64,000 nt of DNA from Phialophora verrucosa. Its lineage: Eukaryota; Ascomycota; Eurotiomycetes; Chaetothyriales; Herpotrichiellaceae. The notes beneath the pieces were generated by a model that ran no database searches, was not told where the DNA came from, and saw only the letters and a program-made list of their open reading frames with translations. The position numbers and the translations under genes were made by a program. This document shows, piece by piece, positions 43,860 through 54,758 of the stretch. The stretch lies in contig MSED01000012.1 in the NCBI GenBank assembly GCA_002099365.1, forward strand, positions 310,001-374,000, read 5' to 3'. Within the stretch, counting starts at the first letter, position 1; each line of letters opens with the position of its first letter.

Positions 43860-45218
43860 CTAGTAGCGGTAGATATCAGACTTGAAGGGACCCTCAACTG
43901 CCAAGCCAAGATACTCAGCCTGCACAGGAGTCAACTTGGTCAACTTGGCGTTGACATGATCCAAGTGCAGCAGGGCGACCTGTTCATCCAAGATCTTGGG
44001 CAGGACATAGACACCGATATCCTTCTTGCCGGTCTTTCCGAACTCGATATATTTCTTCCCGAATGCTTCATCCTCGGCCTTGAACAGCATGATCTGTGCA
44101 AGCACCTGGTTGGAGAAGGAGCAGGACATGACGAAGGAAGAGTGACCGGTGGCACAGCCTAGGTTAACCAGCCGGCCTTCCGCCAAGAGGATGATATTCC
44201 GACCACTGGGCATCGTGTACCGGTCTACCTGAGGCTTGATGTTCTGGACGCTCTTGGCGTTCTTCTTGAGCCAAGCGACGTCAATCTCGATGTCGAAGTG
44301 GCCAATGTTGCACACAATCGCGTCATTGCGCATCTGCTCAAAGTGCTTTCCCACGATGATGTCGCGGCAGCCGGTGGTGGTGACGAAAATCTGACCTTGG
44401 GAAGCAGCATCATCCATGGTGACGACTTGATAGCCTGAGACCGCAGCTTGCAGGGCGTTGATGGGGTCGACCTCGGTGACCAGGACACGGGCACCCATGC
44501 TGTGAAGTGCTTGGGCGCAACCCTTGCCGACATCACCGAAGCCTGCCACGACGGCAATCTTTCCGGCAATCATAACATCTGTAGCACGCTTGATGCCGTC
44601 CACCAGGGACTCTCTGCAGCCGTAGAGGTTGTCGAACTTCGACTTTGTGACGCTGTCGTTGACATTGACTGCGGGGATAAGGAGTGATTTGCCTTTCAGC
44701 ATGCGGTAGAGGTGGTGGACTCCAGTAGTGGTTTCTTCCGACACACCATAGCAGTCTTTGAGCATCTCCGGGTATTTGTTGTGGACAAGGGCGGTCAAGT
44801 CACCACCGTCATCGAGGATGAGGTTGAGTGACTTTCCTGACGGGAAGGCCTTCAGCTGTTGTTCCAGACACCACTCGTACTCTTCTTCAGTCTCGCCTTT
44901 CCATGCAAAGACAGGTGTACCTCCAGCGGCGATGGCTGCGGCGGCATGGTCTTGTGTGGAGAAAATATTGCATGATGACCAGGTGACTTCAGCACCCAGG
45001 GCTTTGAGGGTCTCGATGAGGACGGCGGTTTGGATGGTCATGTGAAGGCAACCTGCGATCCTGGCACCGGCCAGAGGCTGATCTGCGGCATACTTTGTCC
45101 GAATGGCCATCAGACCTGGCATCTCGATCTCGGCGAGCTCGATCTCGCGTCGGCCAAAGGCCGCCAACGAGATGTCGGCGACCTTGAACTTCTGGGCGGG
45201 TGCACCACTAGTAGCCAT
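43860..45218 (-). CDS. SAH1: Adenosylhomocysteinase
   Basis: Intronless, 452 aa, starting at ATG 45218; fungal homologues have about 449 residues. It hydrolyses S-adenosylhomocysteine to adenosine and homocysteine in the cytosol, relieving product inhibition of methyltransferases. Visible hallmarks are the substrate-domain start F-K-V-A-D-I-S-L-A, A-G-C-L-H-M-T, the S-C-N-I-F-S-T-Q-D-H-A-A-A-A signature, N-V-N-D-S-V-T-K-S-K-F-D-N, and the NAD-binding G-F-G-D-V-G-K-G-C-A near residue 225. The C-terminus ends K-S-D-I-Y-R-Y, where the final Tyr and nearby Lys reach the NAD site of the neighbouring subunit. Nothing is missing. Confidence 0.98.
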   Translation of the reverse strand: MATSGAPAQKFKVADISLAAFGRREIELAEIEMPGLMAIRTKYAADQPLAGARIAGCLHMTIQTAVLIETLKALGAEVTWSSCNIFSTQDHAAAAIAAGGTPVFAWKGETEEEYEWCLEQQLKAFPSGKSLNLILDDGGDLTALVHNKYPEMLKDCYGVSEETTTGVHHLYRMLKGKSLLIPAVNVNDSVTKSKFDNLYGCRESLVDGIKRATDVMIAGKIAVVAGFGDVGKGCAQALHSMGARVLVTEVDPINALQAAVSGYQVVTMDDAASQGQIFVTTTGCRDIIVGKHFEQMRNDAIVCNIGHFDIEIDVAWLKKNAKSVQNIKPQVDRYTMPSGRNIILLAEGRLVNLGCATGHSSFVMSCSFSNQVLAQIMLFKAEDEAFGKKYIEFGKTGKKDIGVYVLPKILDEQVALLHLDHVNAKLTKLTPVQAEYLGLAVEGPFKSDIYRY

Positions 45219-46295
45219 ATTGAGGAGGGGAATGGGAGATTGAGGGTATGGAATTGTTGGTGTCGGAGGTGTGAGCAGAACTTGAGGACAATGAGAATGT
45301 CGGTGATATTTTTTTGAACTTACGGCACGGAAAAGACCCCTCCGGGCAGCCCATTTTCATCCCACTTTCCCCGGGCGACGCCTGCCAATCATTCTTCAAC
45401 ACCACGACATTGATTTGGCAGAAATCTCGGTTGCAGCAACAATCAGATCTCTGGCTATGACTTGATCACGGAATCATTGCATGCTCATGTCTTCTCCCAC
45501 AGGTATATAAATGGGTGGCTTGCCGAGCGTGCATCGGCGAGGCGGTTCATCTTCTCTTATCGTTTCACCACCACACGGGCAGATGAAGGATTGGCCTCAA
45601 TATGCCACGTCGCAGCTATCGGTGCTGTCCACGAATTAATTCCCCATATGCCAGATGCGTGATATTTTGCCTCGATTAGGAAAGGAAATGGCGGATCATA
45701 CTGTCGTCTTTGTTGGTGCAGCCGATGTACCTGCAGCTCGCATATCTTTCCGCTCTTCCTCTGGTGCGACTCTATCAGCAGCCCTTCATGCACCCCTTTG
45801 CAGTCCGCGAACGAGTGCCCAAGGTCGATGGCTCCTGTGGTAGGGTATCGAAAAGACACTATCAACGTGGAGAACCACGGCCTTATCACCAACGGAGCCT
45901 TATGGAAAGTGCTGGTCAAACGGGAAATGCATCCCAATGCAGATGGAGTCTAATAAATACGTGACCAGGCCGCAGAATCATCTGACCGCCACATACTCTG
46001 AGCCGGGTTCAGACGGCTTCGTGCCTCTGCGTTTGTTACTTGTCCTTCTGCATTTTTGTTATGTTGGTGGCTCTTTCCTCTGCCATCAGGTAAGCTACAA
46101 TTGCGTGATCGCCTGCGTATTGCACACAATACCGCCCCCGGCCAAGAATCAACATTCTCTGAGAACCACCCCATCAATCACTCCTAGAAACTCGGTTTCG
46201 CTGTATCACTGCCCAGGAGGTATTATTAAAGAATATTGTTGCTATCAGGTACGACAGGTTCCGATTTCTGAGACAGGGAGCAGCCTTCAGTCCGA
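45219..46295. promoter_or_regulatory. Divergent intergenic region, 1.1 kb
   Basis: Between the SAH1 start and the plus-strand gene at 46296. A TATATAA box lies at 45504-45510 on the plus strand, far (about 790 bp) from the downstream ATG. A T/C-rich stretch precedes 46100. No coding sequence recognised. Confidence 0.35.
45504..45510 (+). promoter_or_regulatory. TATA-like box
   Basis: The sequence TATATAA stands alone in otherwise mixed DNA. It is too far from the next plus-strand start codon for a simple core promoter unless the leader is long or spliced; it may be chance. Confidence 0.2.
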
Positions 46296-47056
46296 ATGGC
46301 AACGGCGCAAGCGGCAGCGGTACAGAAGATGGGCGAGAACACCAGCACGGCGGCGATCGATGCGCGGAAACAAGTAAAAGGCGAGGAAAATCCTGCAGCA
46401 GTGTTCATTCAGAAGGAAACAACACAACTCTTTGGTGAAGGTACCCAGGAACCGCCCCGTTGGCTGACAGTCTCACCCTACCTCGAGCATGAACATCTGC
46501 TGGATCTGAACAGCGTCGACATGCCGAACCGACTTCTCGCTCTTGCATCGACGGAGCTGGAGCCAGCGACTCCTCAATATGCCACGGTCAAATACGAGGA
46601 TGCACTCGACTGGGACAGCTTAATGTTCACATTGAAATCACTTGCAGCCAAGGAAGGATACAGATGGACGCGGCAGGAGTTTTATGTGGTTGAGTTCAGG
46701 TCTAAGCTCAAGAAGGACATCGATGTTGAACTTCTCTTCAAGCTTGACAAAGAGTCTCATATTGAAGCCACAGCGAGTGGGGGCCTCTTGAAGTACTGGT
46801 ACGGTGTCCCTGACGAGGACAGAAGGAACCTCGCAACATGTGGGTGAAACCAAATCAACTGCTACTGAGATTGACGCTGAACATTTCCGCAGGTTTCTGG
46901 CGCAGCAAGGAGGACGCAGTCAATGGAGGTCGAGGACCCTGGCACAAACAAGCTCGCGCTGCTATTCCCAACATGTATGAGCACATCGACGTCAAAGGCC
47001 TGCACCTGATCATCGAGGACGATGTGAGGAGCTGGTCCTTCGGGCCACATGCTTGA
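46296..47056 (+). CDS. Conserved-looking fungal protein, possibly UPF0643-like
   Basis: Exons 46296-46839 and 46893-47056 give 235 aa. The 53-bp intron has donor GTGGGT and acceptor CGCAG; splicing joins A-T-C to F-W-R-S-K-E-D. The first 45 residues are Ala/Gln/Lys-rich. The folded part (about 85-230) contains Y-A-T-V-K-Y-E-D-A-L-D-W, F-Y-V-V-E-F-R-S and W-Y-G-V-P-D-E-D, and ends with L-I-I-E-D-D-V-R-S-W-S-F. This arrangement reminds me of the UPF0643 family, named from fission yeast, but I recall that family only loosely. No function can be stated. Confidence 0.7.
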
Positions 47057-47546
47057 TTTCGGTACACGGCGAAATTCGTCTTGTCGGAAGGCGGGAAACA
47101 GTGCAAAGGTTTTCAGGTGCTTGTGAGCTTTGGAGTTTAGCGAGCCAAGGGAATTTGCGCATCTAGATTGTTGTCAGCGCGGAGTTTGTGAGAAGGCATA
47201 GTCGCCAGTGGTAGAACGTTGTGACAGGTGTTCCCAGGATACGGATTTGTCTAAGAAATCATTCGACCCTGGCAATCTCATCCTTCTGGTGAACCGGTGC
47301 GGCGCATGAGAATTTCAAGGCCAAGAAGTTGAATTGGAGATGAGGACGAGGAAGTCGTGTGCGGAAGTTCTCTATTGGCTGCGATGTCGCCCGATCGGGA
47401 CTAGTGCATCTTTGATTTGAAGCTCCCAAACCTCAGCGTCAATTGAAGCTCCAAACCCGTGAAGGACGCAAGCCGACTCTCCCCTCCCAGCCGGATTCTT
47501 GTCCCTTAGAGATTGCATATTCCATAATCTCCTATCACGTCGCAAG
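47057..47546. promoter_or_regulatory. Promoter and leader of the OSCP gene
   Basis: A 0.5-kb tandem gap. No coding sequence recognised and no repeat seen. Confidence 0.35.
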
Positions 47547-48451
47547 ATGATGTCCGCCAGGCTGATGCGGCCAGCCTTCGCCGCTGCCCGCCGAACAGCC
47601 CCTAGAACAGCTATCCGAACATACGCTGCTCCCGCCGCCGCAGACACGAAACCCCCCGTCCCGTTGTTTGGTCTTGATGGAACATATGCGAATGCTTTGG
47701 TATGCGAGTGCTGTGTATTTTGTAGGAAGAGGCGGGGATGAAGCCAATTTTGAACCCAAGTGATCGAGCAATGGGAACACGGGCAATTCAGCTGAGAGGC
47801 TATGAGACTGACGGCTTTTCGATTCACAGTACACGGCCGCGGCGAAACAAGGCTCTTTAGACCCTACCGCCAAGGCGATCTCCAGCCTACTGCAAATCCT
47901 CAAGACCGACGCGAAACTCCCCCAGATCCTTCTTGCCCCGATGCTCTCGGACTCGGACAAATCACAGATTATCGCTGAGCTGGAGAAGCACACTGGGGGT
48001 GCCGACAAGAGCGGAACGGTCAAGAACCTGCTGCAGGCATTGGGAGAGAACAACCGACTGGGCTTACTCGAAGGAGTTTGTGAAAAGTTTGGTACCCTTA
48101 TGAGTGCCGCAAAAGGAGAATTGGAGTTGGTCGTCACGAGTGCTGCGGTACGTCTATGCAAAATTTGATTGCTGAATCTTGGACTTCGCTAGGGCTGGCA
48201 CTTCTAGCCTTGTTCTAGTTATGTGTGCTGACTTTGATGCGCCTCAGAAACTCGACGAGAAACTCCTTCGCCGCCTCGAGACGGCCATCAGCAAATCCGA
48301 GTACAGCCAGGGCAAGAAGCTCAAAGTTGTCACCAAAGTCAACCCTGATATCCTGGGTGGCTTGATTGTGGAGATCGGCGAGCGAACCATTGACCTCAGC
48401 GTGTCGAGCAAGATCTCTCGAATGAACAAGATGCTCACCGAGACCGTGTAA
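47547..48451 (+). CDS. ATP5: ATP synthase subunit 5 (OSCP), mitochondrial
   Basis: Exons 47547-47699, 47830-48147 and 48248-48451 give 224 aa. Introns of 130 and 100 bp have donors GTATGC and GTACGT and acceptors CACAG and CTCAG. Two adjacent in-frame ATGs (47547, 47550) could start translation. Residues 1-25 form an Arg/Ala-rich import presequence. The OSCP/delta domain follows: P-V-P-L-F-G-L-D-G-T-Y-A-N-A-L, Y-T-A-A-A-K-Q, and near the C-terminus P-D-I-L-G-G-L-I-V-E-I-G, the signature stretch of the family, then S-V-S-S-K-I-S-R-M. OSCP connects the F1 head to the peripheral stalk of complex V on the matrix side. Confidence 0.96.
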
Positions 48452-49140
48452 GATTATCCTTCAATTTGCATAACGGTCAGGCCGAGCTCAGGTGATTAGT
48501 TGGCTTTGGTCAGAAGACGCGGGATTGATGAGTAGAGCTCGAACTTTCGGAGCAGGGAACTGGGCAATCCTGTATATATCATCCAAGCAGCGAGTCCAAT
48601 ATCACTCAGCTTTGCGCTTGGGTCGTCTTGACCGCTTACCACGTGTTTCACCTCCAAGTCAAGCTGCCAGGACCGTCATCTCAAGTTCCCGGAGTGCAGA
48701 GTACGAGTAAAGGCATGCTTGTTTCATCCGGAGATAAAATAGCCAAATCCGCCGGATTTCCAACGCTAACCATGCGTCGTATTTCCCATGCATGAACTTC
48801 CATCCCTCGGCCAGAAGACGCCCAGCCAGAGAGCCGACTTTCTTGTGCGCGCTCAGACAACTCACCCTCACGATGGCCTCTTCGCCGGACCAAATCGAAG
48901 AGATCATGGATGGCAAACTCCATCAATCGGACGAAATAGAGGGAGAGGAATACACGGCAGGCCCACTCTCGGCTCGGAATATCATGATCGAACCGACTCG
49001 TTATATCCGGACAGGCAACGCAGCCTCGACATATGTAAAGGCGAGAGGTACGCACGAGCTGTGGCTTTAGAAGGACGTCGCTCGGAATCCAGAATATCCA
49101 TACTCCTAGTCGTTTTCGGAGTACTCAATTGGTGATCTGG
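48452..49140. other. Intergenic region with one weak small ORF, 0.7 kb
   Basis: Mostly noncoding between OSCP and the NmrA-like gene; the only candidate is the short ORF at 48873. Confidence 0.35.
48873..49070 (+). CDS. Weak candidate small ORF (65 aa)
   Basis: An ATG-started frame with an acidic, Glu/Asp/Ile-rich composition (I-E-E-I-M-D-G, D-E-I-E-G-E-E) unlike random translation. A GTACGC donor-like site lies inside its end, at about 49047. There is no recognisable domain. It could be the first exon of a small gene, a relic, or chance. Confidence 0.25.
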   Translation: MASSPDQIEEIMDGKLHQSDEIEGEEYTAGPLSARNIMIEPTRYIRTGNAASTYVKARGTHELWL

Positions 49141-50428
49141 AATGGCTTCTTCGAACCGAATCGTCAAAGTCGCCCTAGTCGGGGTGAGTACAAGAACCAG
49201 ACACACGCGGTACAGAGTCGCTGTGTCCGTCCTTGCAAGATCAATAAGTATACGTTTGTATGTACTGTAGCTGACAGGGGAAACTTTCCAAGGCCGGCGG
49301 ACACGTGGGCAGACACATTGCCGAAGCACTACTCCAGACAGCGAAACATCAAGTCACGGCCATTACTCGCACGGGGAGCACCAGCACAGGCTCGCTGCCC
49401 GACGGCATCAGCATCGCGAAGGTAGATTACAACGAGCATTCGTCGCTCGTCGCCGCGCTGCAGGGCCACGACGCGCTCGTCATCACCATCTCCGTGACCG
49501 CGCAGGCGGAGCAGGAGAAGCTGATCCGCGCGGCCGCCGACGCCGACGTGCCCTGGATCCTGCCGAACGAATGGGGCTTCGACTCGGCCGAGGACTCGGC
49601 CCTGGTCGCCGACCTGGGCATGCCGGACCGGGTCGCGGCACCGAGGAACCTCATCTCCGCGCTCGGCAAGAGCTCGTGGATCGCCGTGTCGACGGGCTTC
49701 TGGTACGAATGGAGCTTGTCCTTCGCCGACGCGTTCGGCTTCGACTTGCCGAACAAGAAGGCGACTCTGTTCGACGACGGCACCGCCCGCGTGACGGTCT
49801 GCTCGTGGCCGCAGGTCGGCCGTGCTGTCGCGGCGCTGCTGAGCCTGAAAATCAATGCGGAGCCCGATGACCGGGACCAAGAGCCGTGTCTCGCCCAATT
49901 CAAGAACGGCTTCGTCTATCCGTCGTCCTTCTGCGTCCATCAAAAAGACATGCTGGCCTCGGTGCTGCGTGTGACGCGCACGACGGCCGACGAGTGGACC
50001 ATCACCCGGGAACCGACGCGCGAGCGGTTCGACAAGGCCATGCAGGCGCTGCGGACGGGAAACCCGGCGGCGTTCGTCAAGGCCATGTACACGAGGGCGT
50101 TCTTTGCGGATGAGCCCGCAAACGTGGAGCGCTGGAGGGGCGGCAATCACAACAGCGTCCTGGGGCTGCGCGGCGAGGAGGACAAGATGGATGAATATAC
50201 CAAGGTGAGTCAGAGTCAGAGTCAGAGTCAATTGAGCCACACGAGTCGAGGGTCCTGCTTTCATTCCGTTTATCCCCCATTATCACATTTACATTGTTGG
50301 CCTGGCTTGGCTTGGATTTTTCTAGTCTGTTTTGCGAGGGGACATATTACTAAAAGAGAGATATCTCGTAGGATGGCATCGACAGGGTCGCGGAGATGGC
50401 TGCCTGGTTGAAGAGCGTGCATGGATAA
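49141..50428 (+). CDS. NmrA-like/isoflavone-reductase-like oxidoreductase
   Basis: Exons 49141-49182, 49293-50204 and 50372-50428 give 336 aa. Introns are 49183-49292 (donor GTGAGT, acceptor CCAAG) and 50205-50371 (donor GTGAGT, acceptor GTAG). Splicing of the 14-codon first exon builds the Rossmann start V-A-L-V-G-A-G-G-H-V-G-R-H-I, the G-x-x-G-x-x-G dinucleotide-binding loop. V-P-W-I-L-P-N-E-W-G-F-D and V-S-T-G-F-W-Y-E-W are typical of fungal NmrA/PCBER-type reductases. Members bind NAD(P) and either reduce small phenolic substrates or act as redox sensors. The exon-2 coding sequence is markedly richer in G and C at third positions than the surrounding DNA. A hexamer repeat sits at the 5' end of intron 2, and a minisatellite starts 12 bp after the stop. 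Confidence 0.87.
50207..50230 (+). repeat. GAGTCA hexamer repeat overlapping a 5' splice site
   Basis: Four perfect GAGTCA units begin two bases into intron 2 of the NmrA-like gene, so the first unit supplies part of the GTGAGT donor. Copies 2-4 follow without interruption. Confidence 0.85.
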
Positions 50429-51071
50429 CTTAGCCTCCATGTATCGTACTGGCAAGGACGGAGGACATTGCTCCCTTCAAGTCGCGTCTTGTATCGTACC
50501 GGCGAGGACGGAGGACATTGCTCCCTTCACGTCGCGTCTTGGATCGTACTGGCAAGGACGGGCGACATTGCTACCTTCAAGTCGCGTCTTGCATTCTACT
50601 AGCAAGGACCGAGGACGAACGATAGACTCGACTTGAACATGATTGAGATGTCCTTATCGCCTCGTGGCCATATCCTTCCGCGCACGCATGCGCACACTCG
50701 AATCAGTCCACATCTATGATAACCAATCTGTCGACGATACCACGTACAGACACTGCCACAGCCTCCAGGCAGGGCTGCCGGGTCCCTCGAACTCAGCCGT
50801 GCTACAACATACAGCGCACGAAGGACTCCGTACATACATAAAGTTAGACAGTCCCCCTATATGACTGACTGACGTTGGGATCTACTCTTCCCATCCCTCA
50901 TCATTTCAAAAAACAGAACCGCTATTGAATTAGCCCTAGACGCGATGGATGCGACTCCTGTTCATCTATCAGCCTGCCTTTTGTAGAATGTAGTACTGTA
51001 CTGTAATCCGTCGTGTAGGCTACTCCGTTACATCGATTTCTATCTCGCTCGCGATCTGTCCTATCTCTTCC
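50429..51071. other. Convergent intergenic region with minisatellite
   Basis: Apart from the 50-bp repeat array at 50441-50616 there is no recognisable gene. The remainder is AT-richer 3' sequence of the MFS gene. Confidence 0.4.
50441..50616 (+). repeat. 50-bp minisatellite, about 3.5 copies
   Basis: Three full units at 50441-50490, 50491-50540 and 50541-50590 are exactly 50 bp each and differ at only a few positions; a partial fourth copy runs to about 50616. Each unit contains GGACATTGCT and ends GTCGCGTCTT. The array lies just past the stop codon of the NmrA-like gene and probably within its 3' UTR. Confidence 0.92.
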
Positions 51072-53042
51072 CTAGCCCTCCTCCTCCGCCTCCCCCTCCT
51101 CCTCTCCAGGCTTCTTGCTCTTCACACTCCGCCACTCGATTGCCACAGCCCCAAACACGGTCGCGCAAGCCAACGCAACGCAGATATACCACATGGACGT
51201 CAAAGCGTTGTTGTACGCATGCTTCACAACCTCCAGATCAGCTCGTGACACTGCGTTTTTCAACTCGGTCGCCCCGACATGCAGCACCAGGTTCGGATCC
51301 AGGCTCGGTAGATCCCGTCTTAGCGACGAGGCAAGTCTGTTCAGGTAGACGTTCTGGCCGACAGCCAGGAACACCGCCCCCGATAGTGTCTGCAGGAATG
51401 TGATGATTGCGGTCCCGATCGCGACGTCGGCCTCGGTAAGGACCGTCGAAGCACACGCAAAGGGCAGGTTCATCGCGAAGCCGACCCCGAAGCCGTAGAC
51501 GAGCTGGAATCCCACCTGGGTCGCCGTGTTTGTGTCGACGGCCCACGTCGTCATCAGCCCGGCACCGAGTGATTGGAGGACGGTCGAGATGTAGAAGAAC
51601 GGAGCGTAGTAGCCTAGCCAGGCCGTGCCGACTCCCGAAGCGAGCGACGTGACGATCACGCCCAAGCAAAGCGGGATGATCAAGACACCGGAGCGCACGG
51701 CGGACGTGGACTGGATGGCTTGGAACCAGATGGGCACACTGTAGATGAAGATGAAGAACGGGCCCGCGAGCGTGACGGTGAAGAAGCAAGCCGCCACCAT
51801 CGTTCTCTGTTTCAGAATACGTGGTGGCAGTGTTGCATTTTGCCCCGGTTGACGAAATTGGACGGATATGAAGAGGACGCCGAGGACGAAAGAGAAGGTG
51901 AAGAGCAGCGGGATCCGGAAGTTCGACCATGAATAAGTCGTCCCGCCCCATTGGAGGGCGAGCAGGAGACAGATGATGGCGGGAATGAGGATCGAGGTGC
52001 CAAGGATGTCCAGGTATGCGATCTTCTGTTTCAATGTCAGAGTCGAGCGACGCGAGGCTGTGCCCATAAGCTTTGACCGAAGAGCAAGGAGAATCACAAA
52101 GACGGAGACACCGCCGAGAGGGAGGTTGATGTAGAAGCACCAGCTGGAGACAACCAATTAGTTGTTGATGCTTGGATACAGACGGGGGCAAACAACAAGC
52201 CGTACCGCCAGGATAAGTTATCTGTCAGCACGCCTCCGATCAGAGGCCCAATGACAGAAGCGACGCCGTACATGGAATTCAAGACAGCATTATCTTGCTG
52301 CTGTTTAGCAAGCAGAGCGCGCGCCGGACAGAGAACAGCAACTCACAGACAGCCCTCTTTTCCAAGCTCACCAATCCCGCCATAATGATCAATGCGCCTG
52401 AAAAGACACCTGCAGACCCAATACCGGCAATGGTGCGTCCCAGGATCAATGCAACGGAGCTGGGTGCAGCGCCACACACGGCCGAGCCGGCCTCGAAGAG
52501 AAATACGGCGAAGATGAAGACATACTTAGGCGACGCAAACGTGTAGGCCTTTCCGAAGACGAGCTGGAAGGAGCAGGTGGTGAAGAGGTAGGAAGAACCA
52601 TACCAGGAAACATCGTCGAGTGAGTGGAATGTGTCTGTGATGGCGGGGATTGCCGTCGAGATGATGAGGTTGTCCTGAGAGCAGCAACAGGTGTTAGTGG
52701 GAAAGACAGTATTATATCTTGAGAGGGGGTTCGGTTCAACAACGCAAACCATACCAGTGCGACCAAGAAAATGGCAAGACACAGCGCAAGAACTATCGAC
52801 GCGAACTGGAGGTTGGAGGTTGAAGGGGAAGCGTCGATCTGTTCTTGAGCAGCGCCATTGCTCTGTTCTTTCTCCTTGCTCGAGGTGATTGCAGAGACAG
52901 ATGTCGACGTCGCTGTCTCTCGCGTCGGTATGCTCTTCCCTGTAGATCCAGTAGGCTCGTCTTGGACCGCCTTGAGGCTACGTGTTGACGGCCGAGTAGA
53001 CTCCGCATACTCGTCTTGAGATGTCTCAATCGTGCTGGACAT
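51072..53042 (-). CDS. MFS multidrug efflux transporter, DHA2 (14-helix) type
   Basis: Exons 53042-52755, 52674-52347, 52293-52206 and 52143-51072 give 591 aa. Introns are 52675-52754, 52294-52346 and 52144-52205. The first joins V-A-L to D-N-L-I-I-S-T-A-I-P, rebuilding the family motif A-L-D-x-T-I-x-x-T-A-x-P; the second uses an AAG acceptor and gives K-R-A-V-Y-N-A-V-L-N-S-M-Y-G, whose length fits the family. The first 70 residues are Ser/Thr-rich and cytosolic. G-R-T-I-A-G-I-G-S-A-G, G-V-A-S-V-I-G-P-L-I-G-G-V-L-T-D and W-R-W-C-F-Y-I-N-L-P are DHA2 hallmarks. Two transmembrane bundles are visible. The C-terminus is Glu-rich. Such pumps export fungal metabolites or toxicants by proton antiport at the plasma membrane. 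Confidence 0.93.
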
Positions 53043-54758
53043 GGCGGCTTGCTACAGTAAAGGACCTTTCGCCCGTAACTTTTGCTTCGCCTTGCAAAGA
53101 AAATGCATGATGAAGCGAGCGCGAGGCTGCCTCCAGAAGCTGTATCTTCCCAGGACGATCATCAAGGGGCGCAGAAACAACGGGGCGATATAGCCAGCTA
53201 CAGGCATACTGTATCCTTCAAGGCTTCAGGGATCTTTGATGGGGTGATCGTGGGCCCAGTGCCCTACAGACTTCGCCCAAGGCCAGCATCTCAGGGGTGG
53301 CCCAATGGGACCTCGTCTGGGTTTGGTCCACTAGCTCGCATCCTTCGTCTCACAGCTCGTGCGGGCGCAGGCCGATGACGAGGCCCACGATATCAGCAGT
53401 AACAAATCGGTGGCGTACAGCGGTTGCCGGAATCGCCATCTTGCGGAGTGGGAATTGAGTTTGGACCCATTCGCGAGATCCCCCCACAGGGCTGAGAAGC
53501 CGCTCGATACGATGCGTCCTCCCTCACCTCCAGAATCTCGGTGTGGCTGGGAGCATCTGCGAGCCGCTGACATGATCTAGACCAGAAGATACCCATCTGC
53601 AGCGCCAAGGGGTCGAATAGATACACGGTGCTTGCAACCGCTGTAAGACACTTTGTCGTCTTTTCCAGGAGGATTGGATTCCTCCGGGGGCCGTCCTATG
53701 CGGGTTCTTTGATTATTGCCGGTTTGGGCAGTACATTGCCTGGATATCCTAATCAAGACGCCTTCAGCCACCTGCATACGTGCATGATCTGTCTGTTGTC
53801 CCGACAATGCTCACCAAGGACGCATTTCAAACGCCGATACGGTCTTATGGCGTGGATTACCGCCCTGGGGCGTCGGGCCTATGCTGTGCACCTGGTTTTG
53901 AACGTGTCCGCACGGGGTGTACACAGTGCTATCTGGTGGCTTGATTCGGGTCCTGGGCTTCTATCTCCATCCAATGCTACGATGGACGGCCGAGACAGAT
54001 TGGGTAGGCGCTTCGGTGAGGTTCAGCCTTTCTAGTCTCAGTGCCACGTGTAAGTCGACTGTTCTCGACTTTCTTCCCTGGACAAGTAGTGGCTTTCGGC
54101 GAGGCTGACCTCGTGGCCCGCAGCACGGTTTGTGCCATCCTACAACAGAGTTTGAGATCGGGCGCTAGCATCTTCAGAACAACGCCGAATGGTTCGCTTG
54201 TTGATGTGGAGTGGTGGCATTCTCCCCAATGGCTGGCTTCTTGATATGGAGTGATGATATTCCAATCTCGCGAAGGATGTGTCAGGCGAAGCACTGGTAG
54301 CGGTCTGATGCTCTCGAGACACCGACTCCCAACACAACTAATACGGCGTCCAGCGATCCATCAGCACCAGCGGTGCTCCTGCCCAGTGCTAAACAGCGAT
54401 GTCATCAATGCCATGGCCTAGCCACGTCTCAGCCCGACGGAGCATGGCTTGAACCAGAACGCTCGGACGTGGTGCGGTGTAGCTGAATCGGCGGCTGTTG
54501 ATTGCTTCCAAGTATAATCGAAGGATGACTTGGGTGGTGCCCGGTGGAGCCTGATATTGCAGTGTCCGATGCGTTGACGACCGCGTCAGGCAATCAAATA
54601 AAAGAAAGGACCAAATCTGGCTGTCCATTCTCATGTCAGTGGCAACTCAGTGTGCAACATCGACGCCTCTGCAGCTGTCTGCCTTTCTGGAAGACCCTCC
54701 TTCTCTTTGTCCCTCCTGCCCGAGTGTCACTACTTTGGTGCTTTTTCCAACCGCAAAT
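53043..54758. promoter_or_regulatory. Divergent intergenic region, 1.7 kb
   Basis: Lies between the MFS and glycosyltransferase start codons. The glycosyltransferase frame stays open upstream to an ATG at 54633, but the 42-residue extension has no recognisable sequence. Short ORFs on both strands have no clear identity. Confidence 0.35.

Noticed and set aside
49329..50264. 311-codon minus-strand frame opposite the NmrA-like gene
   Set aside because: A shadow caused by high G/C at third codon positions of the real gene; no domain is visible.
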